From the NCBI RefSeq assembly GCF_014648895.1, contig NZ_BMRZ01000006.1, positions 186,001 to 250,000 of the forward strand: a DNA stretch of 64,000 bases, given 5' to 3'. The stretch comes from Streptomyces tanashiensis. Its GTDB lineage: Bacteria; Actinomycetota; Actinomycetes; Streptomycetales; Streptomycetaceae. Position 1 is the first letter of the stretch. Each line of letters opens with the position of its first letter. The translations under genes were made by a program, and so were the position numbers. Positions 24,850 through 35,345 of this stretch are shown here, one piece after another. The notes beneath the pieces were generated by a model, which ran no database searches, was not told where the DNA came from, and saw nothing but the letters and a program-made list of their open reading frames with translations.

Positions 24850-26328
24850 TTACGCGGGCAGATGGTTGATCGGGTGGTCGTCGGTCGCCCAGAGGTACTG
24901 GACGGCGTAGGCGCGCCAGGGGCGCCAGTGCGCGGCGCGGGCGGTGAGCGCGGCCGGGGTGCCGGGCAGTCCGAGTCCTTCGGCGGCGCGGCGGACGCCG
25001 AGGTCGCCGGGGAGGAAGGCGTCGGGGTCGCCGAGGGCCCGCATGGCGATGATCTCGGTGGTCCAGGGGCCGAAGCCGGGCAGGGCGAGCAGCCGGGCGC
25101 GGGCCTCCTCGCGGTCGTCGGCGGGACCGAGCGGGAGCGAGCCGTCGGCGAGGGCCCGCACGAGGGTGAGGAGGGTGGTGCGGCGGCTGCGCGGCAGGGC
25201 GAGGGTCTCGGGGTCGAGGGCGGCGAGCGCCTCGGGGCCCGGGAAGAGGTGGGTGAGTCCGCCTTCGGGGTCGTCGACGGGGACGCCGTGCGCGGTGACC
25301 AGGCGGGCGGCGTGGGTGCGGGCGGCGGCGGTGGAGACCTGCTGGCCGAGGACGGCCCGTACCGCGAACTCGGCGGGGTCGACCGTCCCGGGCACCCGGC
25401 GGCCGGGCGCCTTGTCGACGAGCGGGGCGAGCAGCGGGTCGGCGCGGAGCCGCTCGTCGACGGCGACGGGGTCGGCGTCGAGGTCGAGGAGGCGACGGCA
25501 GCGGCTGATCGCGTTCGTGAGGTCGCGCGGGTCCGTGAGGGACAGCCGGCAGGCGATGTGGCCGTCGCGCGGGGCGAGGGCGACGATGCCGTGTCCGTAC
25601 GGGAGGCTCAGCGTCCGCCGGTAGGCACCGTCGCGCCATTCCTCGACGCCGGGGACGGCGGTCGCGGCGAGGTGCCCGAAGAGGTTGGAGGGTTCCAGGG
25701 GGGCGCGGTACGGCAGCCGGAGGCTGATCACGCCGGGGGTCGCGGCGGCCCGGACCGGTGACCGGCGGGCGGCGCGGGCGCGGAGCTCGCCGGGGGTGAG
25801 GGCGAAGACCTCGCGGACGGTGTCGTTGAAGGTGCGGATGGAGGAGAAGCCGGCCGCGAAGGCGATCTCGCCGAAGGGCATCGAGGTGGTCTCGATGAGG
25901 AGCCGGGCGGTCTGGGCGCGCTGGGCGCGGGCCAGGGCGAGCGGTCCGGCGCCCAGTTCGGCGAGGAGCTGGCGCTCGATCTGGCGGGTGGACCAGCCGA
26001 GCCGCCGGGCGAGGCCGGGGACGCCCTCACGGTCGACGACGCCGTCCTGGATGAGCCGGACGGCGCGGGCGACGGCATCGGCCCGGACGTTCCACTCGGG
26101 GGAGCCGGGGCTGGTGTCGGGCCGGCACCGCTTGCAGGCCCGGAAGCCGGCGCGCTGGCAGGAGGCGGCGCTGGGGTGGAACTCCATGTTCTCGGGCTTG
26201 GGCGGGACGGCGGGGCAGCTGGGCCGGCAGTAGATCCGGGTGGTGCGGACGGCGGTGAAGAAGACGCCGTCGAAGCGGGCCTCCTTCGACTGGACGGCCC
26301 GTACGCAGCGCTCGGTGTCGGTGTGCAT
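24850..26328 (-). CDS. Ada-AlkA fusion: methyl-phosphotriester sensor and 3-methyladenine glycosylase
   Basis: A 492-aa three-part protein. Residues 1-75 are the Ada zinc domain with Cys34, Cys38 and the CKRC pair; Cys34 matches the methyl-accepting Cys38 of E. coli Ada. Residues about 85-190 are an AraC-type DNA-binding domain. Residues about 200-492 are AlkA, with the HhH-GPD region FAVRAVLGQQVSTAAARTHA and LPGFGPWTTEIIAMRALGDPDAF, whose last Asp is catalytic. It thus couples sensing of DNA methylation to base excision and probably activates its own operon. The O6-methylguanine activity is supplied by the next gene, ogt. Confidence 0.93.
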   Translation of the reverse strand: MHTDTERCVRAVQSKEARFDGVFFTAVRTTRIYCRPSCPAVPPKPENMEFHPSAASCQRAGFRACKRCRPDTSPGSPEWNVRADAVARAVRLIQDGVVDREGVPGLARRLGWSTRQIERQLLAELGAGPLALARAQRAQTARLLIETTSMPFGEIAFAAGFSSIRTFNDTVREVFALTPGELRARAARRSPVRAAATPGVISLRLPYRAPLEPSNLFGHLAATAVPGVEEWRDGAYRRTLSLPYGHGIVALAPRDGHIACRLSLTDPRDLTNAISRCRRLLDLDADPVAVDERLRADPLLAPLVDKAPGRRVPGTVDPAEFAVRAVLGQQVSTAAARTHAARLVTAHGVPVDDPEGGLTHLFPGPEALAALDPETLALPRSRRTTLLTLVRALADGSLPLGPADDREEARARLLALPGFGPWTTEIIAMRALGDPDAFLPGDLGVRRAAEGLGLPGTPAALTARAAHWRPWRAYAVQYLWATDDHPINHLPA

Positions 26329-26405
26329 GGTTCCAGGATCGGGGACGGACGGCTCGCGGGCTGGCGAGAAAACGACATCGACGTCCGCCCCCGGTCAGGG
26401 CGGGG

Positions 26406-27185
26406 TCAGCCGGTGACGGTCCGGTAGTGGGTGGTCAGCCGGCCGTCCTCGCCGAGGACGTGGAAGGCGAGGCCGGGCGGCAGGTCGAGGTGGACGTGCG
26501 GGTTCTCGGCGCCCGGGCTCTCCCAGGGGAGCCGGAGGGCGGAGACGACCCCGGGTGCGACGAGGAGCGGGCGCCCGGCGAAGGTCGTGGCGGCGGCCGT
26601 GTGGGCGTGGCCGGCGAGGAAGGCGGTGAGGTGGGGGTGGCGGTCGGCGAGCGCGGCGAGCCGCTCCTCGCCGAACTGCCGGATCCCGTCCACGTACGGG
26701 GTGTGCAGCGGGACCGGCGGGTGGTGGAAGGCGACCAGGACGGGCACCTCGTGCGGGGTGGCGGCCAGTTCGCCGTCGAGCCAGGCGAGCGTCTCGTCCT
26801 CCAGGAGGCCCTGGTCCTCGCCGGGTACCGACGAGTCGCAGAGGGCGATGACGAAACCCGCGCCGCGGAGCACCTGGTTGACGGGGGCGTACGGGCGCGC
26901 CGCGGTCGCTTCGGGGAGGGTCTGCCCGGGCAGGAGGCCCTTGCGGAAGGCCGCGCGGTCGTCGTGGTTCCCGGGGCAGACGAGCAGCGGGTGGCGGGAG
27001 GTCAGCAGTTCCCGCGCCACCGCGTACTCGTCCGGGGCCCCGTGGTCGGCGACGTCACCGGTGACGAGGACGGCCGCCAGGTCGTACGGCAGCTCCTCCA
27101 GGTACCGCAGGACGGCGCGGGTGCGGTCCGCGCTGCGCTGCTCGCCGTCGATGTGGACGTCGCTGACGTGGGCGATGACGATCAT
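26406..27185 (-). CDS. CpdA-like metallophosphoesterase
   Basis: A 259-aa calcineurin-like phosphoesterase. The metal motifs are in order: DVHID, TGDVADHG, CPGNHD, FHHPP and GHAHTAAAT. That set is typical of the class III cyclic-nucleotide phosphodiesterase branch (CpdA/Rv0805). The likely reaction is hydrolysis of a phosphodiester such as cAMP, but this family is promiscuous. It lies downstream of the TsaC gene on the same strand. Confidence 0.87.
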   Translation of the reverse strand: MIVIAHVSDVHIDGEQRSADRTRAVLRYLEELPYDLAAVLVTGDVADHGAPDEYAVARELLTSRHPLLVCPGNHDDRAAFRKGLLPGQTLPEATAARPYAPVNQVLRGAGFVIALCDSSVPGEDQGLLEDETLAWLDGELAATPHEVPVLVAFHHPPVPLHTPYVDGIRQFGEERLAALADRHPHLTAFLAGHAHTAAATTFAGRPLLVAPGVVSALRLPWESPGAENPHVHLDLPPGLAFHVLGEDGRLTTHYRTVTG

Positions 27186-27296
27186 GCGGCCGGACCTCCG
27201 TGGGTGCGCGGGAAGGGGCGTTCCCGCGACCGTACGGCGGTCACGGCCGGGCCGGGAAGGGCCGCTTCGGGACCGGTGGACCGCTTCCCCCGCCGC

Positions 27297-27917
27297 CTAC
27301 TCGAAGCGGGTGGTGTCCCCCGCGCCGCGCCGGACGATCTCGGGCTCGCCGCTGGAGAAGTCGACGACGGTGGTGGGCTCGGTGCCGCAGTCGCCGGAGT
27401 CGAGCACCGCGTCGACCTGGTGGTCGAGCCGCTCCTTGATCTCCCAGCCCTGGGTCAGCGGTTCGGCCTCGTCGGGCAGGAGCAGGGTGCTGGAGAGCAG
27501 GGGTTCGCCGAGTTCGGCGAGGAGCGCCTGGGTGACGACGTGGTCGGGGATGCGGACGCCGACCGTCTTCTTCTTGGGGTGGAGCAGCTGGCGCGGCACC
27601 TCCTTCGTCGCGGGGAGGATGAAGGTGTACGCGCCGGGCGTGGACGCCTTGACCGCGCGGAAGACGTCGTTGTCGATGTGCACGAGCTGGCCCAGCTGGG
27701 CGAAGTTCGCGCACATCAGCGTGAAGTGGTGCCGGTCGTCGAGGTCGCGGATGGTGCGGATGCGGCTGATGCCGTCGCGGCTGCCGAGCCGGGTGCCGAG
27801 CGCGTAGCAGGAGTCGGTCGGGTACGCGACGAGCGCCCCGTTCCGGATGGAGTCGGCCACCGCGCCGATGGTGCGGGGCTGGGGGTTGTCGGGGTGCACG
27901 TCGAAGTACTTGGCCAT
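27297..27917 (-). CDS. Threonylcarbamoyl-AMP synthase family protein (YrdC/Sua5/YciO)
   Basis: A 206-aa YrdC-fold protein. It includes the KTVGVRIPDH substrate-binding strand, the early LVAYPTDSCYALGTRLGSRDGI and TFILPATKEVPRQLLHPKKKT. The family makes threonylcarbamoyl-AMP for tRNA t6A37. The sequence PTDSCYALG and the length resemble the YciO branch, which may have a different role, and Streptomyces usually carries a second, longer Sua5 elsewhere. It starts nine bases downstream of the FAD oxidoreductase stop. Confidence 0.85.
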   Translation of the reverse strand: MAKYFDVHPDNPQPRTIGAVADSIRNGALVAYPTDSCYALGTRLGSRDGISRIRTIRDLDDRHHFTLMCANFAQLGQLVHIDNDVFRAVKASTPGAYTFILPATKEVPRQLLHPKKKTVGVRIPDHVVTQALLAELGEPLLSSTLLLPDEAEPLTQGWEIKERLDHQVDAVLDSGDCGTEPTTVVDFSSGEPEIVRRGAGDTTRFE

Positions 27918-27926
27918 GGGCCCAGT

Positions 27927-29348
27927 CTATTTTCGCAGGCTCCGCCATACGGCCTTCGCCGCGTTGTGCCCGGACATGCCGTGCACGCCGGGGCCGGGCG
28001 GGGTCGCGGAGGAGCAGAGGAAGACCGCCGGGTGCGGGGTGGCGTAGGGGCGGAGGGAGAGCGTGGGGCGCAGCAGGAGCTGGAGCCCGCGGGCCGCGCC
28101 GCAGGCGATGTCCCCGCCGATGTAGTTGGCGTTCCGCTCGGCGAGCACGGCCGGGCCCGCGGTGGCGCGGGCCAGGACGCGGTCGCGGAATCCGGGGGCG
28201 AAGCGCTCGATCTGACGCTCGATCGCCTCGGTGAGGTCGCCGCGCCAGCCGTTCGGCACATGGCCGTACGCCCAGAACACGTGCTTGCCCTCGGGGGCGC
28301 GGGAGGGGTCGACGAGGCTGGGCTGGGCGGTGATGAGGAAGGGTGTCTCGGGGGCCGTGCCGGAGGAGGCCTCGCGCAGGGCGGTGCCGATCTCGCCGGC
28401 GGTGGGGCCGATCTGGACGGTGCCGGCCCGGCGGGCCTCCTCGGCGGTCCAGGGCACGGGCCCGTCGAGCGCGTAGTCGATCTTGAAGGCGGCGGCGCCG
28501 TACTTGTAGTGGTCGTAGTGCCCGCCGAAGCCCGCGATCCGGGCGAGGGCCCTGGGCGAGGTGTCGAAGACGTAGGCGCGGGCCGGCGGCAGGTCGTCGA
28601 GCCGCTTGACCTCGAAGTCGGTGTGGACGGCGCCGCCGAGGTCCTTGAGGTAGGCGGCGAGCGCGTCGGAGATCGACTGCGAGCCGCCCCGGGGCATCGG
28701 CCAGCCGCCCGCGTGCGCGGCCAGCGCGAAGACCAGGCCGACGGCGCCGGTGGCGATGCCGTCGAGCGGCGCGATGACATGGCCGACGAGTCCGGCGAAG
28801 AGCGCGCGGGCCTTCTCGTCCCGGAACCTTCGCATCAGCCAGGTGGACGGCGGGAGTCCGGCGAGGCCGAAGCGGGCGAGGGTGACCGGGTCACGGGGCA
28901 GCGCGGTGAGCGGCAGCTGCATGAAGTCGCTCGCCAGGGTGTCCCACTTGCCGTGGAAGGGGGCGACGAGCCTGCGGTACGTCCCGGCGTCGCGCGGGCC
29001 GAAGGAGGCGGCGGTCTCGGCGACGGAGCGGGCGAGCACGGCGGCGGTGCCGTCGTCCCAGGGGTGGGCCATGGGCAGTTCGGGGTGGAGCCACTCCAGT
29101 CCGTACCGGTCGAGCGGCATCGTCCTGAAGACGGGCGAGCCGGCGCCGAGCGGGTGGACGGCGGAGCACGGATCGTGCCGGAAGCCGGGGAGGGTGAGCT
29201 CCTCGGTCCTGGCGCCGCCGCCGACGGTGGACTTGGCCTCGAAGACGGCCACGGAGAGGCCGCGCCGGGCCAGTTCGACGGCGGCCGTCAGTCCGTTGGG
29301 CCCGGCCCCCACGACGACGGCGTCGAGCATCGGCGTCTCGTTCGTCAC
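27927..29348 (-). CDS. FAD-dependent oxidoreductase of the phytoene desaturase family
   Basis: A 473-aa NAD(P)/FAD protein. The N-terminal dinucleotide-binding motif is VVVGAGPNGLTAAVELARRG, followed by VFEAKSTVGGGARTEEL. The C-terminal GVHGMSGHNAAKAV is the family's second FAD contact. It is the CrtI-like NAD(P)/FAD oxidoreductase often called phytoene dehydrogenase-related, but no carotenoid gene is adjacent, so the substrate is unknown. The GTG at 29348 has AAGGAG nine bases upstream; an ATG at 29330 is the alternative. It probably heads the group with the YrdC protein. Confidence 0.85.
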   Translation of the reverse strand: MTNETPMLDAVVVGAGPNGLTAAVELARRGLSVAVFEAKSTVGGGARTEELTLPGFRHDPCSAVHPLGAGSPVFRTMPLDRYGLEWLHPELPMAHPWDDGTAAVLARSVAETAASFGPRDAGTYRRLVAPFHGKWDTLASDFMQLPLTALPRDPVTLARFGLAGLPPSTWLMRRFRDEKARALFAGLVGHVIAPLDGIATGAVGLVFALAAHAGGWPMPRGGSQSISDALAAYLKDLGGAVHTDFEVKRLDDLPPARAYVFDTSPRALARIAGFGGHYDHYKYGAAAFKIDYALDGPVPWTAEEARRAGTVQIGPTAGEIGTALREASSGTAPETPFLITAQPSLVDPSRAPEGKHVFWAYGHVPNGWRGDLTEAIERQIERFAPGFRDRVLARATAGPAVLAERNANYIGGDIACGAARGLQLLLRPTLSLRPYATPHPAVFLCSSATPPGPGVHGMSGHNAAKAVWRSLRK

Positions 29349-29410
29349 CTTCGGACTCCTTCGTCGGCCGATGCCAGGGCTCCCAGGATAGGCGGGTGGC
29401 GAACGGCGCC

Positions 29411-30247
29411 TCACGCGCCCCCGAGGAGCGTCCGGATCCGCTCGGCGGTCGCCGCGTCACGGGCGGTCGTGAACGGCAGCGCGTTCCCCCCGGCGATCCG
29501 GAAGGGCTCCCCCGCGATCGTGGTGGTCGCGCCGCCCGCCTCGGCGACCAGGAGGAGTCCGGCGGCGTGGTCCCACGCGTACTCCCAGCTGAACGCGGTG
29601 CCGTCGAGCGCTCCGCGCGCCACGGCGAGGTACTCGAGACCGGCGGAGCCGCAGGGGCGCGGGTGGACGCCCTCGACGGTCAGACCGAGCAGCGCCCGCT
29701 TCTGGTCCGGGGTGGTGTAGTCGGGGTGCGATGTGGCGACCTCGAGGGCCGCGCCGGGCGCCGGCGAACCGGACCGTATCGGCTGCCCGTTGAGCGTGGC
29801 GCCGTGCCCGCGCACGGCGACGGCGAACTCCTCCAGGGCGGGGGCGAAGGTCCAGGAGGCCAGGATCTCGCCGTGGTGGGCGAGGGCGACGAGGGTGCAG
29901 AAGGCGGGGTCGCCGTGGACGAACTGGCGGGTGCCGTCGACGGGGTCGACGATCCAGACGGGGGCGTCGCCGCGCAGCGCCGCGTACACGGCGGGGTCGG
30001 CGTGGACGGCCTCCTCGCCGACGACCACGGAGCCGGGCAGCAGGGCGGTGAGGGACGCGGTGAGATGGGCCTCGGCGGCCCGGTCGGCGACGGTGACCAG
30101 GTCGTGCGGCCCGTTCTTCTCGACGATGTCGTCGGCCGCGAGCTGCCGGAAGCGCGGCATGATCTCGGCGGCGGCCGCCTTGCGGACGGCCTCCTCGACC
30201 TCGGTCGTACGGCCGCCGAGGACGTGCTCAAGGAAGTCTTCGATCAT
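29411..30247 (-). CDS. Inositol monophosphatase-family phosphatase
   Basis: A 278-aa lithium-sensitive-phosphatase-fold protein. The metal-binding motifs are VVGEEAVH, WIVDPVDGTRQFVHG (DPxDGT) and EYAWDHAAGLLLVAEAGG (WDxAAG). Members dephosphorylate inositol phosphate, histidinol phosphate, fructose-1,6-bisphosphate or PAP; which one cannot be decided here. It is divergent from the lipoate ligase gene. Confidence 0.88.
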   Translation of the reverse strand: MIEDFLEHVLGGRTTEVEEAVRKAAAAEIMPRFRQLAADDIVEKNGPHDLVTVADRAAEAHLTASLTALLPGSVVVGEEAVHADPAVYAALRGDAPVWIVDPVDGTRQFVHGDPAFCTLVALAHHGEILASWTFAPALEEFAVAVRGHGATLNGQPIRSGSPAPGAALEVATSHPDYTTPDQKRALLGLTVEGVHPRPCGSAGLEYLAVARGALDGTAFSWEYAWDHAAGLLLVAEAGGATTTIAGEPFRIAGGNALPFTTARDAATAERIRTLLGGA

Positions 30248-30270
30248 GCCTCCAGCTAAGCACGGGGGGC

Positions 30271-30296
30271 TGACAACCGGAATGCCGCACTTGTCA
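30271..30296. promoter_or_regulatory. Inverted repeat in the IMPase/lplA divergent region
   Basis: TGACAA (30271-30276) and TTGTCA (30291-30296) are inverted and exactly 20 bp apart start to start, in the 113-bp region between the divergent genes. TTGTCA could also act as a -35 for the lipoate ligase gene, with TACCCT at 30317-30322 as a loosely spaced (20 bp) -10. Low certainty. Confidence 0.25.
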
Positions 30297-30360
30297 CCCG
30301 CTGTTTCCCCGGGGAGTACCCTTTGGCCGAGTTCACCCCTTACATGCAGGGAGGGTTCCC

Positions 30361-31428
30361 GTGCACGGCGCGTACCACGGCGAGTACAAGGTCCCCGGCG
30401 GAAAGCTGGTGGTCGTCGACCTCGACACCGAGGACGGGGTCCTGCGGAACGTCCGGGTCGCGGGCGACTTCTTCCTGGAACCGGACGAGGCGATCCTGGC
30501 GATCGACGGGGCCCTCGAAGGCGCTCCGGCCGACACGGACGCCCCGGGGCTCGCCGCGCGGATCGACGCGGCGCTCCCGCCGGGCACGCACATGTTCGGC
30601 CTGACGTCGGAGGGTGTCGGGGTCGCGGTCCGGCGCGCCCTCGCCCACGCCACGGACTGGACCGACTACGACTGGCAGCTGATCCACGAGCCGCCGCAGT
30701 CCCCCGCGCTGCACATGGCGCTCGACGAGGTCCTGACGGCCGAGGTGGCGGCCGGCCGGCGCCCGCCGACCCTGCGGGTCTGGGAGTGGGGCGCCCCGGC
30801 GGTGGTGATCGGCAGCTTCCAGTCCCTGCGCAACGAGGTGGACCCGGAGGCGGCGGAGCGGCACGGCATCCAGGTGGTGCGCCGGATCAGCGGCGGCGGG
30901 GCCATGTTCATCGAGCCGGGCAACACGATCACGTACTCGCTCTCGGTCCCCGACGCCCTGGTCCAGGGGCTGTCCTTCACCGACAGCTACGCCTACCTCG
31001 ACGACTGGGTGCTCGGCGCGCTCGGCGACATGGGCGTCCGGGCCTGGTACCAGCCGCTCAACGACATCGCCACGGACGCGGGCAAGATCGCGGGGGCGGC
31101 GCAGAAGCGGCTCGTGGCCGGTGAGGGCGCGGTCCTGCACCACGTGACGATGGCGTACGACATCGACGCGGACAAGATGACCGAGGTGCTGCGGATCGGC
31201 CGGGAGAAGCTCTCCGACAAGGGCACGAAGAGCGCGAAGAAGCGCGTGGACCCCCTCCGCCGCCAGACCGGCCTCCCGCGCGAGGCGGTGATCGAGCGGA
31301 TGATCGCGTCCTTCCGGAACCGCTACGGCCTCACGGAGGGCATCCTCACCGAGGAGGAACTGACCCGTGCGAAGGAGCTGGCGGAGACCAAGTTCGGCAC
31401 GGCGGAATGGACGTCCCGCGTGCCGTAG
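30361..31428 (+). CDS. lplA: Lipoate--protein ligase with accessory domain at the N-terminus
   Basis: A 355-aa lipoyl-protein ligase. Residues about 100-340 are the catalytic biotin/lipoate ligase fold with VVRRISGGGAMF and DAGKIAGAAQKRL, where the Lys binds lipoyl-AMP. Residues 1-95 (KLVVVDLDTEDGVLRNVRVAGDFFLEPDEAILAIDGALEG) look like the Lip_prot_lig_C accessory domain, which sits at the C-terminus in E. coli LplA. The order here is therefore swapped. It attaches lipoate to E2/H-proteins in salvage. GTG start with GGGAGGG upstream. Confidence 0.88.
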   Translation: MHGAYHGEYKVPGGKLVVVDLDTEDGVLRNVRVAGDFFLEPDEAILAIDGALEGAPADTDAPGLAARIDAALPPGTHMFGLTSEGVGVAVRRALAHATDWTDYDWQLIHEPPQSPALHMALDEVLTAEVAAGRRPPTLRVWEWGAPAVVIGSFQSLRNEVDPEAAERHGIQVVRRISGGGAMFIEPGNTITYSLSVPDALVQGLSFTDSYAYLDDWVLGALGDMGVRAWYQPLNDIATDAGKIAGAAQKRLVAGEGAVLHHVTMAYDIDADKMTEVLRIGREKLSDKGTKSAKKRVDPLRRQTGLPREAVIERMIASFRNRYGLTEGILTEEELTRAKELAETKFGTAEWTSRVP

Positions 31429-32319
31429 CCCCCGGCGAGGGTGACCGCTCACCGCCCCGTTCGTTGATGCCCACGCGGGCCGTGACGGACGTGCGGAAAC
31501 GTCTCCGCACACCGCCGGCCCCGAGAACACGGCGTCGACGGTACGGAGATCAGGTGGGACGGGCGAGGAAGCTCATGGCGGCGGTCGCGGGAGCGGTGAT
31601 GGGGGTGTGTCCCCTCGGCATCGCACCACCCGCGTCCGCGGTCGTCGGTGGTCAGGAGGCGCGGCCCCATCAGTACCCGTTCATGGTGGGGCTCGTGGAC
31701 CTGGCCGAGCGGCGGGTGATGTGCGGCGGGGCGCTGGTCGGCGACCGGTACGTGCTCACCGCCGCGCACTGTCTGACCGGCTCGTACAGCGACACCGCGC
31801 GCGTGGGGGTGCTCCTCGGCGACCACGACCTGACGCGCGGGGACGACAGCCCGAACGCCGTGCTCGCGACCCCGGCCTCCTTCCTCCCGCACCCGGACTA
31901 CGACCCGGCCACCCAGCGCGACGACATCGCGCTGGTCCGGCTGGCCGAGCCGGTGGTGTCCGGCCGTGACGTGCGGCCGGTCGCCCTGCCCGCCCGGTAC
32001 GCCCACGGCACCTTCGACCACACGCAGGTCGAGGCCCCCGGCTGGGGCGCCACCTCGTTCGGGGGCCGTACCTCCGACGTCCTGCGGACCGTGGTCCTCG
32101 GCACCATGAGCAACCCGACGTGCGGGGCCCGGGGCATGTCCCAGGTCACCGCCGCCCAGCTCTGCACGTACGCGCCGGGGCGGGACACCTGTCAGTACGA
32201 CTCGGGCGGCCCCCTGGTCCACACGATCGCGGGGACGCCGTACCTGGTGGGTCTCGTCTCGTACGGGAAGGGGTGCGCGACCGACACCCCCGCCGTGAAC
32301 ACCCGGGTCTGGTCCTACC

Positions 32320-33861
<1,542 letters not shown>

Positions 33862-34034
33862 GGACGGAACCCTTCGTTCGGGGGACGGAACGAGGCCGTG
33901 CGGGGCGTGGGGTTCTTGACCGTGCGGAGTCTTGTCCCGCGGGGCAGGGGCGTCAAGGAGGCGGAACGGCCCGATCACCTGTTCAGCGGGCTCCCTCCAC
34001 GGCGCGGGCGTTCATGTCCGTATTGCGTGGGCGT

Positions 34035-34064
34035 TTGACAGGGCGCGCTCCGCGTGATGAACAA
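34035..34064 (+). promoter_or_regulatory. Candidate promoter for the SUKH gene
   Basis: A perfect -35 TTGACA (34035-34040) is followed about 18 bp later by GAACAA within GATGAACAATC. Full consensus -35 boxes are uncommon in Streptomyces. The gene starts about 55 bases further on. The -10 is only a loose match. Confidence 0.35.
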
Positions 34065-34121
34065 TCCCCCCTGCCGTGATCCGACCGGAATGCGGCTCGA
34101 AGGACCGTAGGGGGCTCAGAG

Positions 34122-34658
34122 GTGGCAACGCTTTCGGCGATACGGGCCCTGCTGGGCGAATCCCGGTTCAACTGGGCGGACCCGGCGCCGTGGACCGCAC
34201 TGGAGCGGGAGCTCGGCGTCCAGTTCCCCGCCGACTTCCGCGAGATCGTCGACGCCTACGGTTCGGTCGTGATCAACGGGCAGTTGTATCTGCAGCACCC
34301 CGCCCCTCGTCTTCTGCACGATCTGGGAACGATGATCAGGCAGGATCTGGAGTTCTGGCGCGAGGAGGACATGGCCGAGTTCCTGCCGGATCCGGCAGGG
34401 ACGAACCCCGGTGAACTGCTGCCGGTGGCGACGGCCACGACGGGGGAGATGATCTTCCTCCGAGTCCCCGAGGAGCCCTCGTCGCCCTGGCGCGTCCTGG
34501 TCCAGGAGATGGACAGCCCGTCGTGGACTCTGTACGACATGACGTTCGGCGCGTGGTTGCTGGCGTATCTCAAGGGCAGGGACGTGACGCTGTGCGCCCG
34601 CGACCGGGCGCCCGACGGCCCGACCTACGAGTTCCTTCCCCAGCACCCGGCACGCTAG
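34122..34658 (+). CDS. SMI1/KNR4 (SUKH) family protein
   Basis: A 178-aa SUKH-fold protein. The N-terminal WTALERELGVQFPADFREIVDAYGSVVINGQLYL and the following FLRVPEE and WTLYDMTFGAWLLAYLKG are the family pattern. SUKH proteins often act as immunity proteins for polymorphic toxins, or as intracellular adaptors. No toxin, WXG100 or YD-repeat gene is nearby, so the role is open. It uses more A/T-ending codons than its neighbours and sits between the NCS1 permease and the catabolic genes. GTG start. Its stop overlaps the LysE stop by four bases. Confidence 0.8.
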   Translation: MATLSAIRALLGESRFNWADPAPWTALERELGVQFPADFREIVDAYGSVVINGQLYLQHPAPRLLHDLGTMIRQDLEFWREEDMAEFLPDPAGTNPGELLPVATATTGEMIFLRVPEEPSSPWRVLVQEMDSPSWTLYDMTFGAWLLAYLKGRDVTLCARDRAPDGPTYEFLPQHPAR

Positions 34659-35293
34659 TCCGTGCGGCCCGTCGCCGCGACCGTCACCCCGAGGCCGATC
34701 ATCGTCAGCCCGCCGACGCCGCCGACCATGGCGAGCCGCCGGGGCGAGCCGGCGAACCAGTTCCGGGTGGTGGCCGCGACCAGACCCCACACGCTGTCCG
34801 AGGCCACCGCGACGACGTTGAAGACGAGGCCGAGGACGAGCATCTGCAGGGTCACGTGCCCCTGGTCGCGGTCGACGAACTGGGGCAGCACGGCGGCGAA
34901 GAACACGATCGTCTTCGGGTTCGCCACGCCGACCGCGAACCCCTCCCACAGGGTGCGCAGACTGCCGTGCTCCGGTCCGTCGCCGGTGAACGCGGCCTGC
35001 AGCGAACGACGCTGCCGCACCGCCTTGACCCCGAGATAGACCAGGTACGCGGCTCCCACGAGCTTCAGCGCCGTGAAGACGAGGACCGAGCGCTCGACGA
35101 CGGCCCCGACCCCGAGCGCCACGGCCACGACGAGCACATAGGCCCCGAGCGAGTTCCCCGCGACCGTGGTCAGCGCGGCGCGGCGCCCCTGGGCCAGGGC
35201 CCGTCCGATCACGAACAGCACGCTGGGGCCGGGTATGACGATCAGCAGGAAGGACATGGCCGCGAAGGCCAGCAGTCGGTCGGTGGACACCAT
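34655..35293 (-). CDS. LysE/RhtB-family exporter
   Basis: A 212-aa protein with about six membrane helices. It has the family motif PGPSVLFVIGRALAQGRRAAL near residues 21-41 and GFAVGVANPKTIVFFAAVLPQF near residue 118. It exports amino acids or similar small molecules. It lies 52 bp downstream of the F420-type oxidoreductase gene on the same strand, so it may be the last gene of the pyrimidine-catabolism transcript, perhaps exporting beta-alanine. That role is inference. Confidence 0.88.
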   Translation of the reverse strand: MVSTDRLLAFAAMSFLLIVIPGPSVLFVIGRALAQGRRAALTTVAGNSLGAYVLVVAVALGVGAVVERSVLVFTALKLVGAAYLVYLGVKAVRQRRSLQAAFTGDGPEHGSLRTLWEGFAVGVANPKTIVFFAAVLPQFVDRDQGHVTLQMLVLGLVFNVVAVASDSVWGLVAATTRNWFAGSPRRLAMVGGVGGLTMIGLGVTVAATGRTD

Positions 35294-35345
35294 GACCCCA
35301 TGAAACAGGGAGAGGTGCGCGTCCGCAGCCCTTTCCGGCCCGGAA

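Noticed and set aside
26427..29720. Long plus-strand open frame (1097 codons)
   Set aside because: Antisense to phosphodiesterase, YrdC and FAD oxidoreductase genes that have clear family motifs; the translation is low-complexity Gly/Glu/Arg.
34122..34658. Polymorphic toxin immunity locus
   Set aside because: Only the SUKH protein is present; no toxin, secretion marker or repeat protein lies within the window.
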